Of a stretch of 64,000 bases of DNA, positions 7,970-16,384 are shown one piece after another (position 1 is the first letter of the stretch; every line of letters starts with the position of its first letter). A program made the position numbers and the translations under genes. This stretch comes from Mangrovicoccus sp049603835 (GTDB lineage Bacteria > Pseudomonadota > Alphaproteobacteria > Rhodobacterales > Rhodobacteraceae): NCBI GenBank assembly GCA_049603835.1, contig JBMYSZ010000007.1, forward strand, positions 62,001 through 126,000, given 5' to 3'. The notes below the pieces were generated by a model, which saw only the letters and a program-made list of their open reading frames with translations, did no database searches and was not told the origin of the DNA.

Positions 7970-9349
7970 TTACTCTGCCGCCGCGTTGCCCGACGCCTCA
8001 GAAGCTCCACCAGAAGCCCCGCTAAGCCAGTCCTGCCAGGACGCTTTGGCCCGGTCGGTATAGATCTTATAGCGCTCTTTGCGCCCGCGCCGACCACCAC
8101 GGGCTTCTACCGGCGGGAAGAGCCCGAAATTGACATTCATCGGCTGGAACGTCTTTGCCTCGGCTCCGCCAGTGATATGGGTCACCAAAGCGCCGGTGGC
8201 CGTCTCCGGCGGGGTCGGGGGCAGGGGCGCGCCCTTCAGCTCGGCCGCAGCCATACGCCCGGCCAAAAGCCCCATAGCCGCACTTTCCACATAGCCCTCA
8301 ACCCCGCTGATCTGCCCGGCAAAGCGAATATGCGGATGCTTACGCCATTTCAGATCCGGGCCCAGCAAGGTCGGCGAATTGAGAAATGTATTGCGATGGA
8401 TCCCGCCCAGACGCGCAAAACGCGCCTCTTCCAGCCCTGGGATCATCCGGAGCACTTCGGTTTGGGCGCCGTATTTCATCTTGGTCTGAAAACCGACGAT
8501 ATTAAACAGCGTGCCAAGCGCATTATCCCGGCGCAGCTGCACCACGGCCCAGGCTTTGACATCCGGCTGATGCGGATTGGTCAGGCCAACGGGTTTCATC
8601 GGCCCATGGCGCAAGGTTTCGCGCCCGCGCTCGGCCATCACCTCAATGGGCAAGCAGCCATCGAAATAGCCCGCGGTTTCGCCTTCTTTAAACTCGGTCT
8701 TGTCAGCTGCGAGAAGCGCGTCGATGAAAGCCTCATATTGTTCGCGGGTCATGGGGCAGTTGAGATAGGCTTTGCGCTCTTCTTCGGTCTCGCCCTTATC
8801 ATAACGCGACTGGAACCAAGCCTTCGACATATCCACGCTATCCGCATAGACGATCGGGGCGATGGCATCGAAAAAGGCCAGCGCTTCGGTGCCGGTCTCG
8901 GCCTGGATGGCTTCGGCCAAAGCCCCCGAAGTGAGCGGCCCAGTGGCGATAATCCACTGGCCCTCGCGCGGGATTTCAGCGATTTCGCCTTCCTCGATGG
9001 TGATCAGCGGATGGGCGCGCAAAGCCTGGGTGACCCCAGCGGAGAACTGATCGCGATCCACCGCCAAAGCCCCGCCTGCTGGCAGCGAATGCTTATCGGC
9101 CATCTCCATGATCAAACCGCCAGCCGCGCGCATTTCCCAATGCAACAGCCCCACAGCGTTTTGCTCGCTATCGTCGGAGCGGAAGGAATTAGAGCACACC
9201 ATCTCGGCCAGATCGCCGGTTTGATGGGCGAATGTCCCGACCTTGGGGCGCATTTCGTGCAAGATCACGGGAATACCCGCCTGGGCTGCCTGCCAAGCGG
9301 CCTCAGAACCCGCCATGCCGCCGCCGATTATATGAAGGCTTTGTGTCAT
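7970..9349 (-). CDS. trmFO: Methylenetetrahydrofolate-tRNA (uracil-54-C5) methyltransferase
   Basis: Makes ribothymidine at tRNA position 54 using methylene-THF and FAD. 459 residues from ATG 9349, which begins MTQSLHIIGGGMAGSEAAW, the FAD-binding dinucleotide motif of the family. The frame is open 30 codons further upstream but that extension has no family character. Further markers are EMVCSNSFRSDD, the central VVQLRRDN and the C-terminal MNVNFGLFPP. The last residues are low-complexity (SGASGGASEASGNAAAE). It stands alone on its strand. Confidence 0.96.
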   Translation of the reverse strand: MTQSLHIIGGGMAGSEAAWQAAQAGIPVILHEMRPKVGTFAHQTGDLAEMVCSNSFRSDDSEQNAVGLLHWEMRAAGGLIMEMADKHSLPAGGALAVDRDQFSAGVTQALRAHPLITIEEGEIAEIPREGQWIIATGPLTSGALAEAIQAETGTEALAFFDAIAPIVYADSVDMSKAWFQSRYDKGETEEERKAYLNCPMTREQYEAFIDALLAADKTEFKEGETAGYFDGCLPIEVMAERGRETLRHGPMKPVGLTNPHQPDVKAWAVVQLRRDNALGTLFNIVGFQTKMKYGAQTEVLRMIPGLEEARFARLGGIHRNTFLNSPTLLGPDLKWRKHPHIRFAGQISGVEGYVESAAMGLLAGRMAAAELKGAPLPPTPPETATGALVTHITGGAEAKTFQPMNVNFGLFPPVEARGGRRGRKERYKIYTDRAKASWQDWLSGASGGASEASGNAAAE

Positions 9350-9629
9350 GGCGCTCAAATAGGTGGTTGCGGCGGTTTGGTCTAGAGCCTTTGCGAGACA
9401 CTCGGCAGCCGCAAAATCCCCGCGACATCCCAAGAGCAATAGCGCCTCATGCTGAAGCCCAGGGAGATGCAGACAATTTTCAATCTATTCTTTTGAATAT
9501 GGTAACTATTGAAAAGGCTAGGACCAGTTAAACCTTTGGTTTTTTGCATGTCCCCTAGAGGCATGGTAAACGAACTCTCCGCTTTATTAATCTGAAGAAA
9601 CCCGATCACCTCTTTGAAAGCCGTTAGAA

Positions 9630-10259
9630 ATGCCGCCCCGCTTTGTCGTTTTTCGACTAATCTCCTGTTTGATTTGGACGCTCGGTTCGGTGGTGGCCAG
9701 CCAGGCTGTTGCGGATCTAGTGGTGACGGAATTTGATCATCCTTTGGGGGTGGTCGTGAATGCGCCGGAAAAATTCGATCTCAATCAAGATGGGATCGAG
9801 GATGTGGCGATCACTTATCATCGCCTTTTCACCTACAGCCAGCTTGGGCATATCACTGATATGATTGTGAAAATCTCCGGTCTAAATGGAACAGTGGTTG
9901 GCACGGATAAACCTTTGGGCGAAGGAATGGTGGTTGGCCCTATGGAGCCATATTTCCGATCCGTCGAAATTGAGCGAATTTCAATTCAAAAGGGAAAGAT
10001 TACCAGTTTTGGCAAATGGCACAAAGCGCCTCATCGCCAACAAGGCTTTCTGCCGCTGCAATTGGTTCTGAGCAATCGTATCCATTTCGGCTGGATGCAA
10101 ATTAATATGACTAACCCGGGGGAGGGCGTTTTGGTCCGAGCCGCGGTAAATCAGCAGGCTGGGAAAGGTCTGATGACCCATTTCCCCAATAATATGTCTG
10201 AGAATGAGATTGTCATTGGTAAAAACCAAGGCAAACTCAGCCAAGTCGATCCAATTTAA
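9630..10259 (+). CDS. Secreted protein of unknown function
   Basis: 209 residues with an N-terminal signal peptide (hydrophobic to about residue 28, ending SQAVA-DLV). The mature part opens with a DLNQDGIEDV segment, a calcium-loop or FG-GAP-like motif (DxNxDGxxD) often seen in surface or periplasmic proteins. The rest is beta-rich and not recognised. No cysteine is present in the mature chain. It stands alone, 114 nt before the next gene, with an imperfect hairpin at 10276-10303 between them. It could belong with the following sensor genes, but nothing in the sequence proves this. Confidence 0.7.
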   Translation: MPPRFVVFRLISCLIWTLGSVVASQAVADLVVTEFDHPLGVVVNAPEKFDLNQDGIEDVAITYHRLFTYSQLGHITDMIVKISGLNGTVVGTDKPLGEGMVVGPMEPYFRSVEIERISIQKGKITSFGKWHKAPHRQQGFLPLQLVLSNRIHFGWMQINMTNPGEGVLVRAAVNQQAGKGLMTHFPNNMSENEIVIGKNQGKLSQVDPI

Positions 10260-10275
10260 AAAACACCCTAAAGCT

Positions 10276-10303
10276 ATGCGAAAGGATAATATCCTATTCG
10301 CAT
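10276..10303 (+). terminator. Hairpin between secreted-protein gene and sensor operon (possible terminator)
   Basis: ATGCGAA-AGGAT (10276-10287) pairs with ATCCT-ATTCGCAT (10291-10303) around a 3-nt loop, with one bulged T. The 12-bp stem has no clear T-run after it (GGGTACT), so it may instead stabilise the upstream mRNA. Confidence 0.4.
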
Positions 10304-10373
10304 GGGTACTATCTGCTGCTTAGAATAGGTTCTAGCATAAGGCGACGTTTCGGAAAGATCTCAGGGGACCGAT

Positions 10374-10871
10374 ATGACTTTATTGCGTAGTTTATGCCTT
10401 TTGGCGCTAGCCGTTTTCATGGTTTCTCCACTTGCGGCTCGGGCCGAAGATGGGGTTGTTTTGACCGTGGATGGTGCGGTGGCTCCGATGAAAAATGAAC
10501 GTTTCTATGAGTTTACCATCGAAGATTTAGAAATGTTGCCGACCCAGACCTTCACCACCGCTACCATTTGGACCAGCGGCCGCAGTAAATTTGAAGGTGT
10601 ACCCTTGAAAGAGCTGTTGGAATTCGTTGGGGCCCAGGGAAACGAAGTGAAAGCTGTCGCTCTGAATGATTATTCTGTGGTTATACCGATTGAAGACGCC
10701 CGGATGGATGGGCCGATTTTGGCCTTTAAACGCGACGGGGAACTTATGCCAACCCGCGATAAAGGCCCGGTTTGGATCGTCTATCCCTTTGATAATTCGG
10801 AAGAGTTTCAAACAGAGGTGGTTTATTCCCGCAGCATTTGGCAACTTAAACATATAGAAATTCTGCCCTAA
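10374..10871 (+). CDS. Periplasmic sulfite-oxidase-fold (molybdopterin-domain) protein lacking cofactor cysteine
   Basis: 165 residues with a clear signal peptide (cleavage near ARA-EDG) and good ribosome binding site (AGGGGA). The mature part matches the oxidoreductase molybdopterin-binding fold: a TFTTATIWTSGRSKFEGVPLKELL segment, a VIPIEDA segment and a KGPVWIVYPFD segment. The only cysteine is in the signal peptide, so the Mo-ligating Cys of true enzymes is absent. Its stop is 13 nt before the hybrid kinase gene, suggesting that it is a periplasmic input or accessory protein for that kinase. Confidence 0.8.
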   Translation: MTLLRSLCLLALAVFMVSPLAARAEDGVVLTVDGAVAPMKNERFYEFTIEDLEMLPTQTFTTATIWTSGRSKFEGVPLKELLEFVGAQGNEVKAVALNDYSVVIPIEDARMDGPILAFKRDGELMPTRDKGPVWIVYPFDNSEEFQTEVVYSRSIWQLKHIEILP

Positions 10872-10884
10872 CTGATCCTTTCGA

Positions 10885-13476
10885 ATGCGCAGAAAAATCA
10901 AAGCCTTATCCATTGCCCTTGTGGGTGTGACCGCTGCCCTGGTGGCGGTCATGGCGGCTGTGTCTTTGGACTTACGGCGGCAATTGGATTTGGTGGCGAC
11001 CGCGAAGACCGACAATATCCACTGGGATGTTTTGCAAACAGAGGCGGAATATTTACGCCTGCAAACCGCGCTGATCGAGGCAGAGCTGCGCGGCGGCCCA
11101 GCCTTGTTTCAGCTGCGGCACCGATTTGATATTTTCTACAGCCGGGTTCTTTTGATCGAACAGGGCAATATTTTCGAACGTCTTCGCGACGTGCCGAGTT
11201 TTGAGAAAAATCTTTCGCATTTGCGGGATTACTTAAATGAAACCGTGCCCTTAATCGATGGCGCGGATGCAAAACTGATCGCGGAAATCCCCAGGCTTGA
11301 GGAAACGACCGCCGCGCTGAATAAAGAAGTACGCGCCTTAGTGGTCACCGGGGTCACCCATTTCGCCACCGTGACTGACAATCAGCGTGAAGCTGTGGCC
11401 GACACGCTGAAACGCTTGGGGGCGCTGGCTGGGGTTTTGATTTTGGTCCTCATGGGCGCCAATGTGATGCTTTGGCTCTTGCTGCGCCGGGTGCAAAGTG
11501 ATGCGGAGCAAATTCAAGCCGCTCAATCCCATCTTTCGGCGATTGTTTCAAGCTCGCTTGATGCGGTTTTGGTGGTGGATCGGATCGGTGGCATTGTCGA
11601 TTATAACGGCGCTGCCGAGGCGATGTTTGGCTATCCGCGCGAAGACATCTTGGGATGTCCGCTGGCGAAGACTTTGATTGGCCCGACGAAAAAACGTCAG
11701 GAGCTGACCTGGATCGAGCTGAAACAGAACACAGCCGAAACCGGGCAAGCGCGGGTAGAATTGGAAGCTCAGCGTTTGGATGGGGCGCTTTTCCCGGCTG
11801 AAATCGCCATATCTCGGGCCGAATTACCCCATGGGCCGCTCTATGTGCTCTTTGTGCGGGATATTTCCGAACAACGCGCCGCCGAGGCGGATTTGCGCGC
11901 CGCAAGAGACACAGCGTTACAAAATGAACGGGCGCGGGCGCGCTTTATGGCAGTGATGAGCCATGAAATGCGCAATCCGCTAAATGGGATCATCGGCTCT
12001 TTAGAGCTGATCGAAGATGACGAATTGCCGTCGTCAATTCGAAAACGTATGAATGTGGTTCGGCAATGTAGCTCGCTTTTGCTCCGCCATATCAATGACG
12101 TATTGGATATATCGCGTTTGGATGCGGGCGCCTCTCCCATTCAGTCAGTGCGTTTTGACCTGAGCGAGGTCGTCGAAGATGTGGCCGCGAGTATTCGCCC
12201 TCAAGCGGAAAGCTCGGGCAACAGGTTGCAACTCTTCATTGCGAAATCCGTTGGGGTCGCGGTTCTTGGGGATCCTGACCGGCTTAGACAAATTTTGATG
12301 AATCTTGTGGGAAATGCGGCCAAATTTACGCAAAATGGCGAAATTGCCGTAGATGTGTTCCGCACGGGGGATGGTCCTGAAGTGGAAATTCAGGTGATTG
12401 ATACCGGTCAGGGCATCGCCGAAGAGGATCTGGATCGTGTCTTCGATGATTTTGTCACTTTAGGCACGCCTTATGATCGTGCGGCGGACGGAACGGGGCT
12501 TGGGCTTGGGATTACGCGGCGGCTTGTGACCTCGATGGGCGGAACCATTTCGGTTGAAAGCGTCTTGGGCGAGGGCAGTCTATTTTGTGTCAGGCTGCCG
12601 ATGACCAAATCTGAAGAGCCCGCTCTTTCCGCTGATGTCCTGCCCTTGCCGCGTGAAACATCGCCTTTGCACTCGGCAGATGCTGATAAGAAGGGTGATT
12701 TGAATGTTCTTCTGGTGGAAGACAGTGCCACAAACCGCACCATCACCGCTGATATGTTAAGACAGGCGGGCCACCGCGTGACCACTGCCGAGGATGGGGC
12801 AGCCGGCGTCGCGCAAGCCCAGGCTCAGCCCTTCGATCTGATTTTGATGGATATTTCCATGCCGCGCATGGATGGGGTGACGGCAACCAAATCCATTCGC
12901 GCCTCTGGTGGCCCCAATGCCGTGACTCCCATTTTGGCTTTGACCGCCCACGCAATGCCCGAAGAGAGGGCCCGCTTTATGCATGCGGGGATGAATGCAG
13001 TTTTGTCCAAACCTATCCGTAAGAAAACGCTGATCGAGGCATTATCGCAAAATTTCGCCCCCGAGCCCGAGGGCCAGCCGGAAAATTTACACAGCATCGA
13101 TGAGGTCAGCTTGACGGAATTAGAAGAAAGCTCCGGCGCCGATCGTCTGCCAGGGCTTATCGGTGCCTTTATCCGCGATACGGATACGGCGATTGCGGTT
13201 CTGTCCGCCACGGATATCGAAAACCATGCCGATGCGGATGTGATGTCGGTCATCCATCGCCTGTCGGGCAGTGCCGCGCTTTTTGGCGCGATGGAGCTGC
13301 ACCGAGAATGCTATTTGCTGGAAGAGCGGGGCAAGACCGGCTCCATGCGCGAGGTGTATGAACGGCTGCCCGATTTAGCAAGAATTTGGGCGGGTATTCG
13401 TCCATATTTTATTACTCGTAAGGAAATGAGTGCAGAAGATGCTTATGCATCGGTGGGCTCGGCCTCCTCCGCGTGA
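10885..13476 (+). CDS. Hybrid sensor histidine kinase (PAS-HisKA-HATPase-REC-HPt)
   Basis: 863 residues. Two membrane spans (about 8-26 and 176-196) bracket a helical periplasmic region of about 150 residues. A PAS domain follows (AIVSSSLDAVLVVD), then HisKA with MSHEMRNPLNG (His about 360), an HATPase domain with GTGLGLGI and a receiver domain with acceptor Asp about 656 (LILMDISMPRMDG). A C-terminal HPt domain carries His about 791 (VIHRLSGSAALFG). The full relay is intact. It is co-transcribed with the periplasmic protein before it and the LuxR-type regulator 16 nt after it, which is its probable final target. Confidence 0.93.
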   Translation: MRRKIKALSIALVGVTAALVAVMAAVSLDLRRQLDLVATAKTDNIHWDVLQTEAEYLRLQTALIEAELRGGPALFQLRHRFDIFYSRVLLIEQGNIFERLRDVPSFEKNLSHLRDYLNETVPLIDGADAKLIAEIPRLEETTAALNKEVRALVVTGVTHFATVTDNQREAVADTLKRLGALAGVLILVLMGANVMLWLLLRRVQSDAEQIQAAQSHLSAIVSSSLDAVLVVDRIGGIVDYNGAAEAMFGYPREDILGCPLAKTLIGPTKKRQELTWIELKQNTAETGQARVELEAQRLDGALFPAEIAISRAELPHGPLYVLFVRDISEQRAAEADLRAARDTALQNERARARFMAVMSHEMRNPLNGIIGSLELIEDDELPSSIRKRMNVVRQCSSLLLRHINDVLDISRLDAGASPIQSVRFDLSEVVEDVAASIRPQAESSGNRLQLFIAKSVGVAVLGDPDRLRQILMNLVGNAAKFTQNGEIAVDVFRTGDGPEVEIQVIDTGQGIAEEDLDRVFDDFVTLGTPYDRAADGTGLGLGITRRLVTSMGGTISVESVLGEGSLFCVRLPMTKSEEPALSADVLPLPRETSPLHSADADKKGDLNVLLVEDSATNRTITADMLRQAGHRVTTAEDGAAGVAQAQAQPFDLILMDISMPRMDGVTATKSIRASGGPNAVTPILALTAHAMPEERARFMHAGMNAVLSKPIRKKTLIEALSQNFAPEPEGQPENLHSIDEVSLTELEESSGADRLPGLIGAFIRDTDTAIAVLSATDIENHADADVMSVIHRLSGSAALFGAMELHRECYLLEERGKTGSMREVYERLPDLARIWAGIRPYFITRKEMSAEDAYASVGSASSA

Positions 13477-13492
13477 CGAAAGGAAATCTAAA

Positions 13493-14107
13493 ATGCGCAT
13501 CCTAATTGCAGATGACCATGAGCTCGTCCGAGATACTTTGGCCGCCTTTTTGCAAAGCGAAGCCGGAATAGAGGTGGATACAGCCGCGGATTTCGCCGGC
13601 GCCCAGGCAAAGGTCAAAGCTTTTGCTGGGTATCATCTTGTTCTGTTGGACTATAAAATGCCTGGCATGAATGGTCTTAAAGGCCTGAAAGATATGCAAG
13701 ACATGCAAGTGGGATTGAAAGTCGCGATCATGTCTGGGACCGCGGCCCGCGATGTGGCGCAAGACGCCGTCGCTGAGGGCGCGCTTGGGTTCTTGCCCAA
13801 AACCTTGCCCGCGAAATCTCTGATCAATGCTGTGCGCTTTATGGCGGCGGGCGAAACATATTTGCCGGTGAATTTCATGCAAGCCGAGGATGATCAGGTA
13901 AGCAGCCCGATCAAGGACAAATTGTCGGAGCGGGAATTTCAGGTTTTGGGTGGTCTATGCCGTGGCTTGGCCAATAAAGAAATTGCGCGCGAGCTGGACC
14001 TACAAGAAGTCACTGTCAAATTGCATGTGAAAACACTTTGCCGAAAGTTAGAGGCAAAAAACCGAACCCATGCGGCGATGATCGCTAAGGAAGCGGAGCT
14101 TTATTAA
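13493..14107 (+). CDS. LuxR/NarL-family response regulator
   Basis: 204 residues from ATG 13493, preceded by AAAGGA. An upstream in-frame ATG at 13430 lies inside the kinase gene and is not needed. The receiver domain has the acidic pair ADDHE and phospho-acceptor D53 (LVLLDYKMPG). The C-terminal helix-turn-helix is of LuxR type (LSEREFQVLGGLCRGLANKEIARELDLQEVTVKLHVKTL). It should act as the DNA-binding output of the hybrid kinase directly upstream. Its regulon is unknown. Confidence 0.94.
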   Translation: MRILIADDHELVRDTLAAFLQSEAGIEVDTAADFAGAQAKVKAFAGYHLVLLDYKMPGMNGLKGLKDMQDMQVGLKVAIMSGTAARDVAQDAVAEGALGFLPKTLPAKSLINAVRFMAAGETYLPVNFMQAEDDQVSSPIKDKLSEREFQVLGGLCRGLANKEIARELDLQEVTVKLHVKTLCRKLEAKNRTHAAMIAKEAELY

Positions 14108-14143
14108 AAGCTCCGACGCTTTAAACTGCTAACCTCAAAGGGA

Positions 14144-14177
14144 GTTTGAGCCTAGAAATTCTTTCTTTGGCTCAAAC
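14144..14177. repeat. Perfect 9-bp inverted repeat (hairpin) between response regulator and structured RNA
   Basis: GTTTGAGCC (14144-14152) and GGCTCAAAC (14169-14177). A competing hairpin uses CTCAAA (14134-14139) with TTTGAG (14145-14150). It could end transcription from either side, although neither flank has a good T-run. Confidence 0.5.
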
Positions 14178-14193
14178 ATTTGATATGAGGGTA

Positions 14194-14338
14194 AGATCTG
14201 TGGACCCGGATGCACCGCCGCAGGATCGGCACATCCGTGAGTGAGGGCAAGACCACCTCCCGTTTTGGGTGGGGTAGGAGGCGGCCCCGGTACATGATCA
14301 GGATCTGATCAAGACGGGGAGTTTGGTGCCACAGATCT
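14194..14338 (-). ncRNA. Candidate structured RNA gene, possibly 6S RNA
   Basis: A 433-nt region between genes holds a 145-nt element closed by the perfect 10-bp helix 14194-14203 / 14329-14338. It contains three further helices: 14207-14217 with 14227-14237 (11 bp, two wobbles), 14253-14260 with 14277-14284 (8 bp, one G-T pair) and TGATCAG/CTGATCA (14295-14311). Read on the minus strand, the 3' part carries CCTGCGGCGG(T)GCATC just before the closing helix, very like the 3' part of E. coli 6S RNA, and the 5' part carries an ACTCCCCG segment where 6S has GUCCCC. Length fits 6S. The strand and identity are inferred; the four-helix fold is not exactly the classical 6S rod. In the rest of the region (14339-14539) I see nothing definite. 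Confidence 0.45.
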
Positions 14339-14539
14339 CCTCTTCCTTGTGACATAGAGGCAGGGGTCTTGCTTGGTCGCCAAAGGTCAATTCAGGGCGC
14401 AAAAGTATAGTTACCGCCGTTCCTTTGCGTGATGCCTCTGCGTCAAATTCCAGAAAGGAGCGCCATTTTCTACATTTCCTGATGCGCCTTGGGTCAATTT
14501 CACGCTAATTCTTACTAAGAAGTGACCCGGAGTTCGCAT

Positions 14540-14974
14540 ATGTCCTATCCCACCAAACCCTGGCATCATGGGGTTGTTACCGTCTTGGCCGTGATTTTCT
14601 ATGGGCTCGCCGTATTGGATTTTGCTCTGACCAGCCTGAACTTTCAGGCCTATATCGATTATGCCAGCCCCGAATTGCTTGCCATTGCTCAGGGATTTCC
14701 CGCCTTCATCAATCTCATTTGGATCGTGACTGTGTTTGGCGGGGCTTTGGGCTGCTATCTGTTATGGACCCAAAGCAAGCATGCGGTTTTACTGCTATTC
14801 ATCGGCTTTGTGGGAATGGGCGTATTGACCCTTTGGATGACGATCTTTAGCCGTCCCAGCCTGATTGGCGCAGCGGGCCTGTCCGGGCTTTATACAATGC
14901 TGGGCACCTGCGCTTTGGGCTTTTTGATCTATCTTTACGCGCGATATCTGCGCACGCAGCACATGCTGGCTTAA
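14540..14974 (+). CDS. Four-span membrane protein of unknown function
   Basis: 144 residues with four predicted membrane helices: from about VVTVLAVIFYGLAVLDFAL, INLIWIVTVFGGALGCYLLW, AVLLLFIGFVGMGVLTLWM and GLYTMLGTCALGFLIYLYA. ATG 14540 is preceded by CGGAG; an in-frame GTG at 14522 has no ribosome site. No catalytic motif is visible. The helix pattern resembles small sugar-transporter-like or DoxX-like membrane proteins, but I do not assign a family. Confidence 0.75.
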   Translation: MSYPTKPWHHGVVTVLAVIFYGLAVLDFALTSLNFQAYIDYASPELLAIAQGFPAFINLIWIVTVFGGALGCYLLWTQSKHAVLLLFIGFVGMGVLTLWMTIFSRPSLIGAAGLSGLYTMLGTCALGFLIYLYARYLRTQHMLA

Positions 14975-15061
14975 AGCGTTCCGCGTTTAATTGGAAATAT
15001 CACCCCGGTGAAATCGAGGGTTTCATGTGGCGAAAAGTGTTCCAATTTTTCGCGAAACGCT
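14975..15061. repeat. REP-like palindromic element between convergent genes
   Basis: The 22-nt arm at 14975-14996 (AGCGTTCCGCGTTTAATTGG...) pairs with the reverse complement at 15040-15061 with few mismatches. A smaller inner hairpin (TGAAA / TTTCA) lies in the 43-nt centre. The arm sequence resembles dispersed intergenic palindromes common in alphaproteobacteria. It sits between the converging ends of the membrane protein gene and livM, the usual place for such repeats. Only one copy was seen in this window. Confidence 0.65.
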
Positions 15062-15088
15062 CTGGAATGAACGCAAACTGTCGGAGAC

Positions 15089-16384
15089 TTACCGCCCCGG
15101 CAGCAAACCACGTGGGCTGAACCGCAAAACCAGCAGCAGCAATATCCCCATGGTCAATAATCGCATCTGTGCGGCGCTGCTCAACAGATGATCTTTGAAC
15201 CCGCCATCGGGAAGGATCATGGTCACACCACCCAATAGCCATTGGCCCAAAGGCTCCACCTGGACCCAAAGGAACCAGACAAGGAAACCGCCCAGCACCG
15301 CGCCATAGGTATTCCCAGATCCGCCAATGATCACCATGACCCAGATGAGAAAGGTAAAGCGCAAAGGCTGATAAGTGCCGGGGGTAAATTGCCCATCTAG
15401 GGTGGTCATCATTGCCCCGGCCAAACCGCAAACCGCGCTGCCGAGAACAAAGACCTGCAAATACCGCGCGGTGATGTTTTTGCCCATGGCGGCGGCTGCG
15501 GTTTCGTTATCACGGATTGCGCGCATCATCCGGCCCCAGGGCGAATTCAGCGCCATTTGCGTCAAAACCACCAGCAAAACCAAGACGGTTAGAAACAACG
15601 CGCTGTAGCTCAACTTCACGGCGAGGGTCGAGGCCGTCACCGGATCCAGCCCCCAATTCTCGGCGCGCGCGACAAAGCTGCTGCTATTTTGCAGATCGAT
15701 TTCGTAAGGAACCGGACGCGGCAGCCCGACCACATTTTTCACACCGCGCGCCAGCCAATCTTCGTTTTTCATCAGGCTGATGAGGATTTCGGAAATACCC
15801 AAAGTGGCAATCGCTAGATAATCCGCCCGCAGCCCGAGCGCGGTTTTGCCAATAGCCCAAGCCGCCCCAGCGGCAAGTAAAGCGCCAACCGGCCAGGCCA
15901 GTAAAATGGGCAAGCCTAATCCGCCCAAATATCCGGTCGATGCGGGATCCACGGATTCCACCGATTTGACGGCTGGATCGAATAGCGCCCGATACGCGAT
16001 AAAGCCCACTAAAATCACCAAGCAAAGGGTTAGGCTCCGGGCCAGCCCCGGTGACATACGCCGCCAAAGCAATACTGCGCCGATTGCCGTTGCGGCAGCA
16101 ATAGCCAGCGCGGCCAGAATAGAGACACCGCCAGCGGCCCAGGCCTCTGCCACGGGCGGCATCGCAACCAGGACAGCGGCCAACCCGCCAAGCGCGGTAA
16201 AACCCATAATGCCCACATTAAAGAGCCCGCCAATTCCCCATTGCAGATTCAGCCCCAAAGCCATGATGGCAGAGATCAGCCCCATATTGACGATCAATAA
16301 CGCACTGTTCCAACTCTGAAAAAAGCCGGTCGCTAGGATCAGGGCCAGCGCTGCCAGCCCCATGAAAACGCCGCGCATTGTCAT
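15089..16384 (-). CDS. livM: Branched-chain amino acid-type ABC transporter permease LivM
   Basis: 431 residues, polytopic, with the LivM/LivH-type permease signature (LNLQWGIGGLFNVGIMGFTALGG near residue 45 and GLRADYLAIATLGISEI in the middle). It pairs with LivH to form the membrane channel for the substrate delivered by the LivK-type binding protein. It is longer than E. coli LivM-like cores, with an additional internal stretch around FDPAVKSVESVDPASTG. The start overlaps the livH stop by 4 nt (ATGA), showing tight coupling. It is the last gene of the operon; a REP-like repeat follows. Confidence 0.93.
   Translation of the reverse strand: MTMRGVFMGLAALALILATGFFQSWNSALLIVNMGLISAIMALGLNLQWGIGGLFNVGIMGFTALGGLAAVLVAMPPVAEAWAAGGVSILAALAIAAATAIGAVLLWRRMSPGLARSLTLCLVILVGFIAYRALFDPAVKSVESVDPASTGYLGGLGLPILLAWPVGALLAAGAAWAIGKTALGLRADYLAIATLGISEILISLMKNEDWLARGVKNVVGLPRPVPYEIDLQNSSSFVARAENWGLDPVTASTLAVKLSYSALFLTVLVLLVVLTQMALNSPWGRMMRAIRDNETAAAAMGKNITARYLQVFVLGSAVCGLAGAMMTTLDGQFTPGTYQPLRFTFLIWVMVIIGGSGNTYGAVLGGFLVWFLWVQVEPLGQWLLGGVTMILPDGGFKDHLLSSAAQMRLLTMGILLLLVLRFSPRGLLPGR

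Noticed and set aside
8177..9385. 402-residue open frame opposite trmFO
   Set aside because: Lies fully antisense to a certain gene; the translation is His/Gly/Arg-rich as expected for a shadow frame.
9350..9439. 30-residue N-terminal extension of TrmFO
   Set aside because: The FAD motif begins right after ATG 9349 as in all family members; the extension has no ribosome site.
14152..14355. 67-residue open frame on the minus strand over the structured region
   Set aside because: It covers the inverted repeats of the candidate RNA; the helices explain the sequence better, the product has no recognisable character, and no matching neighbour supports it.
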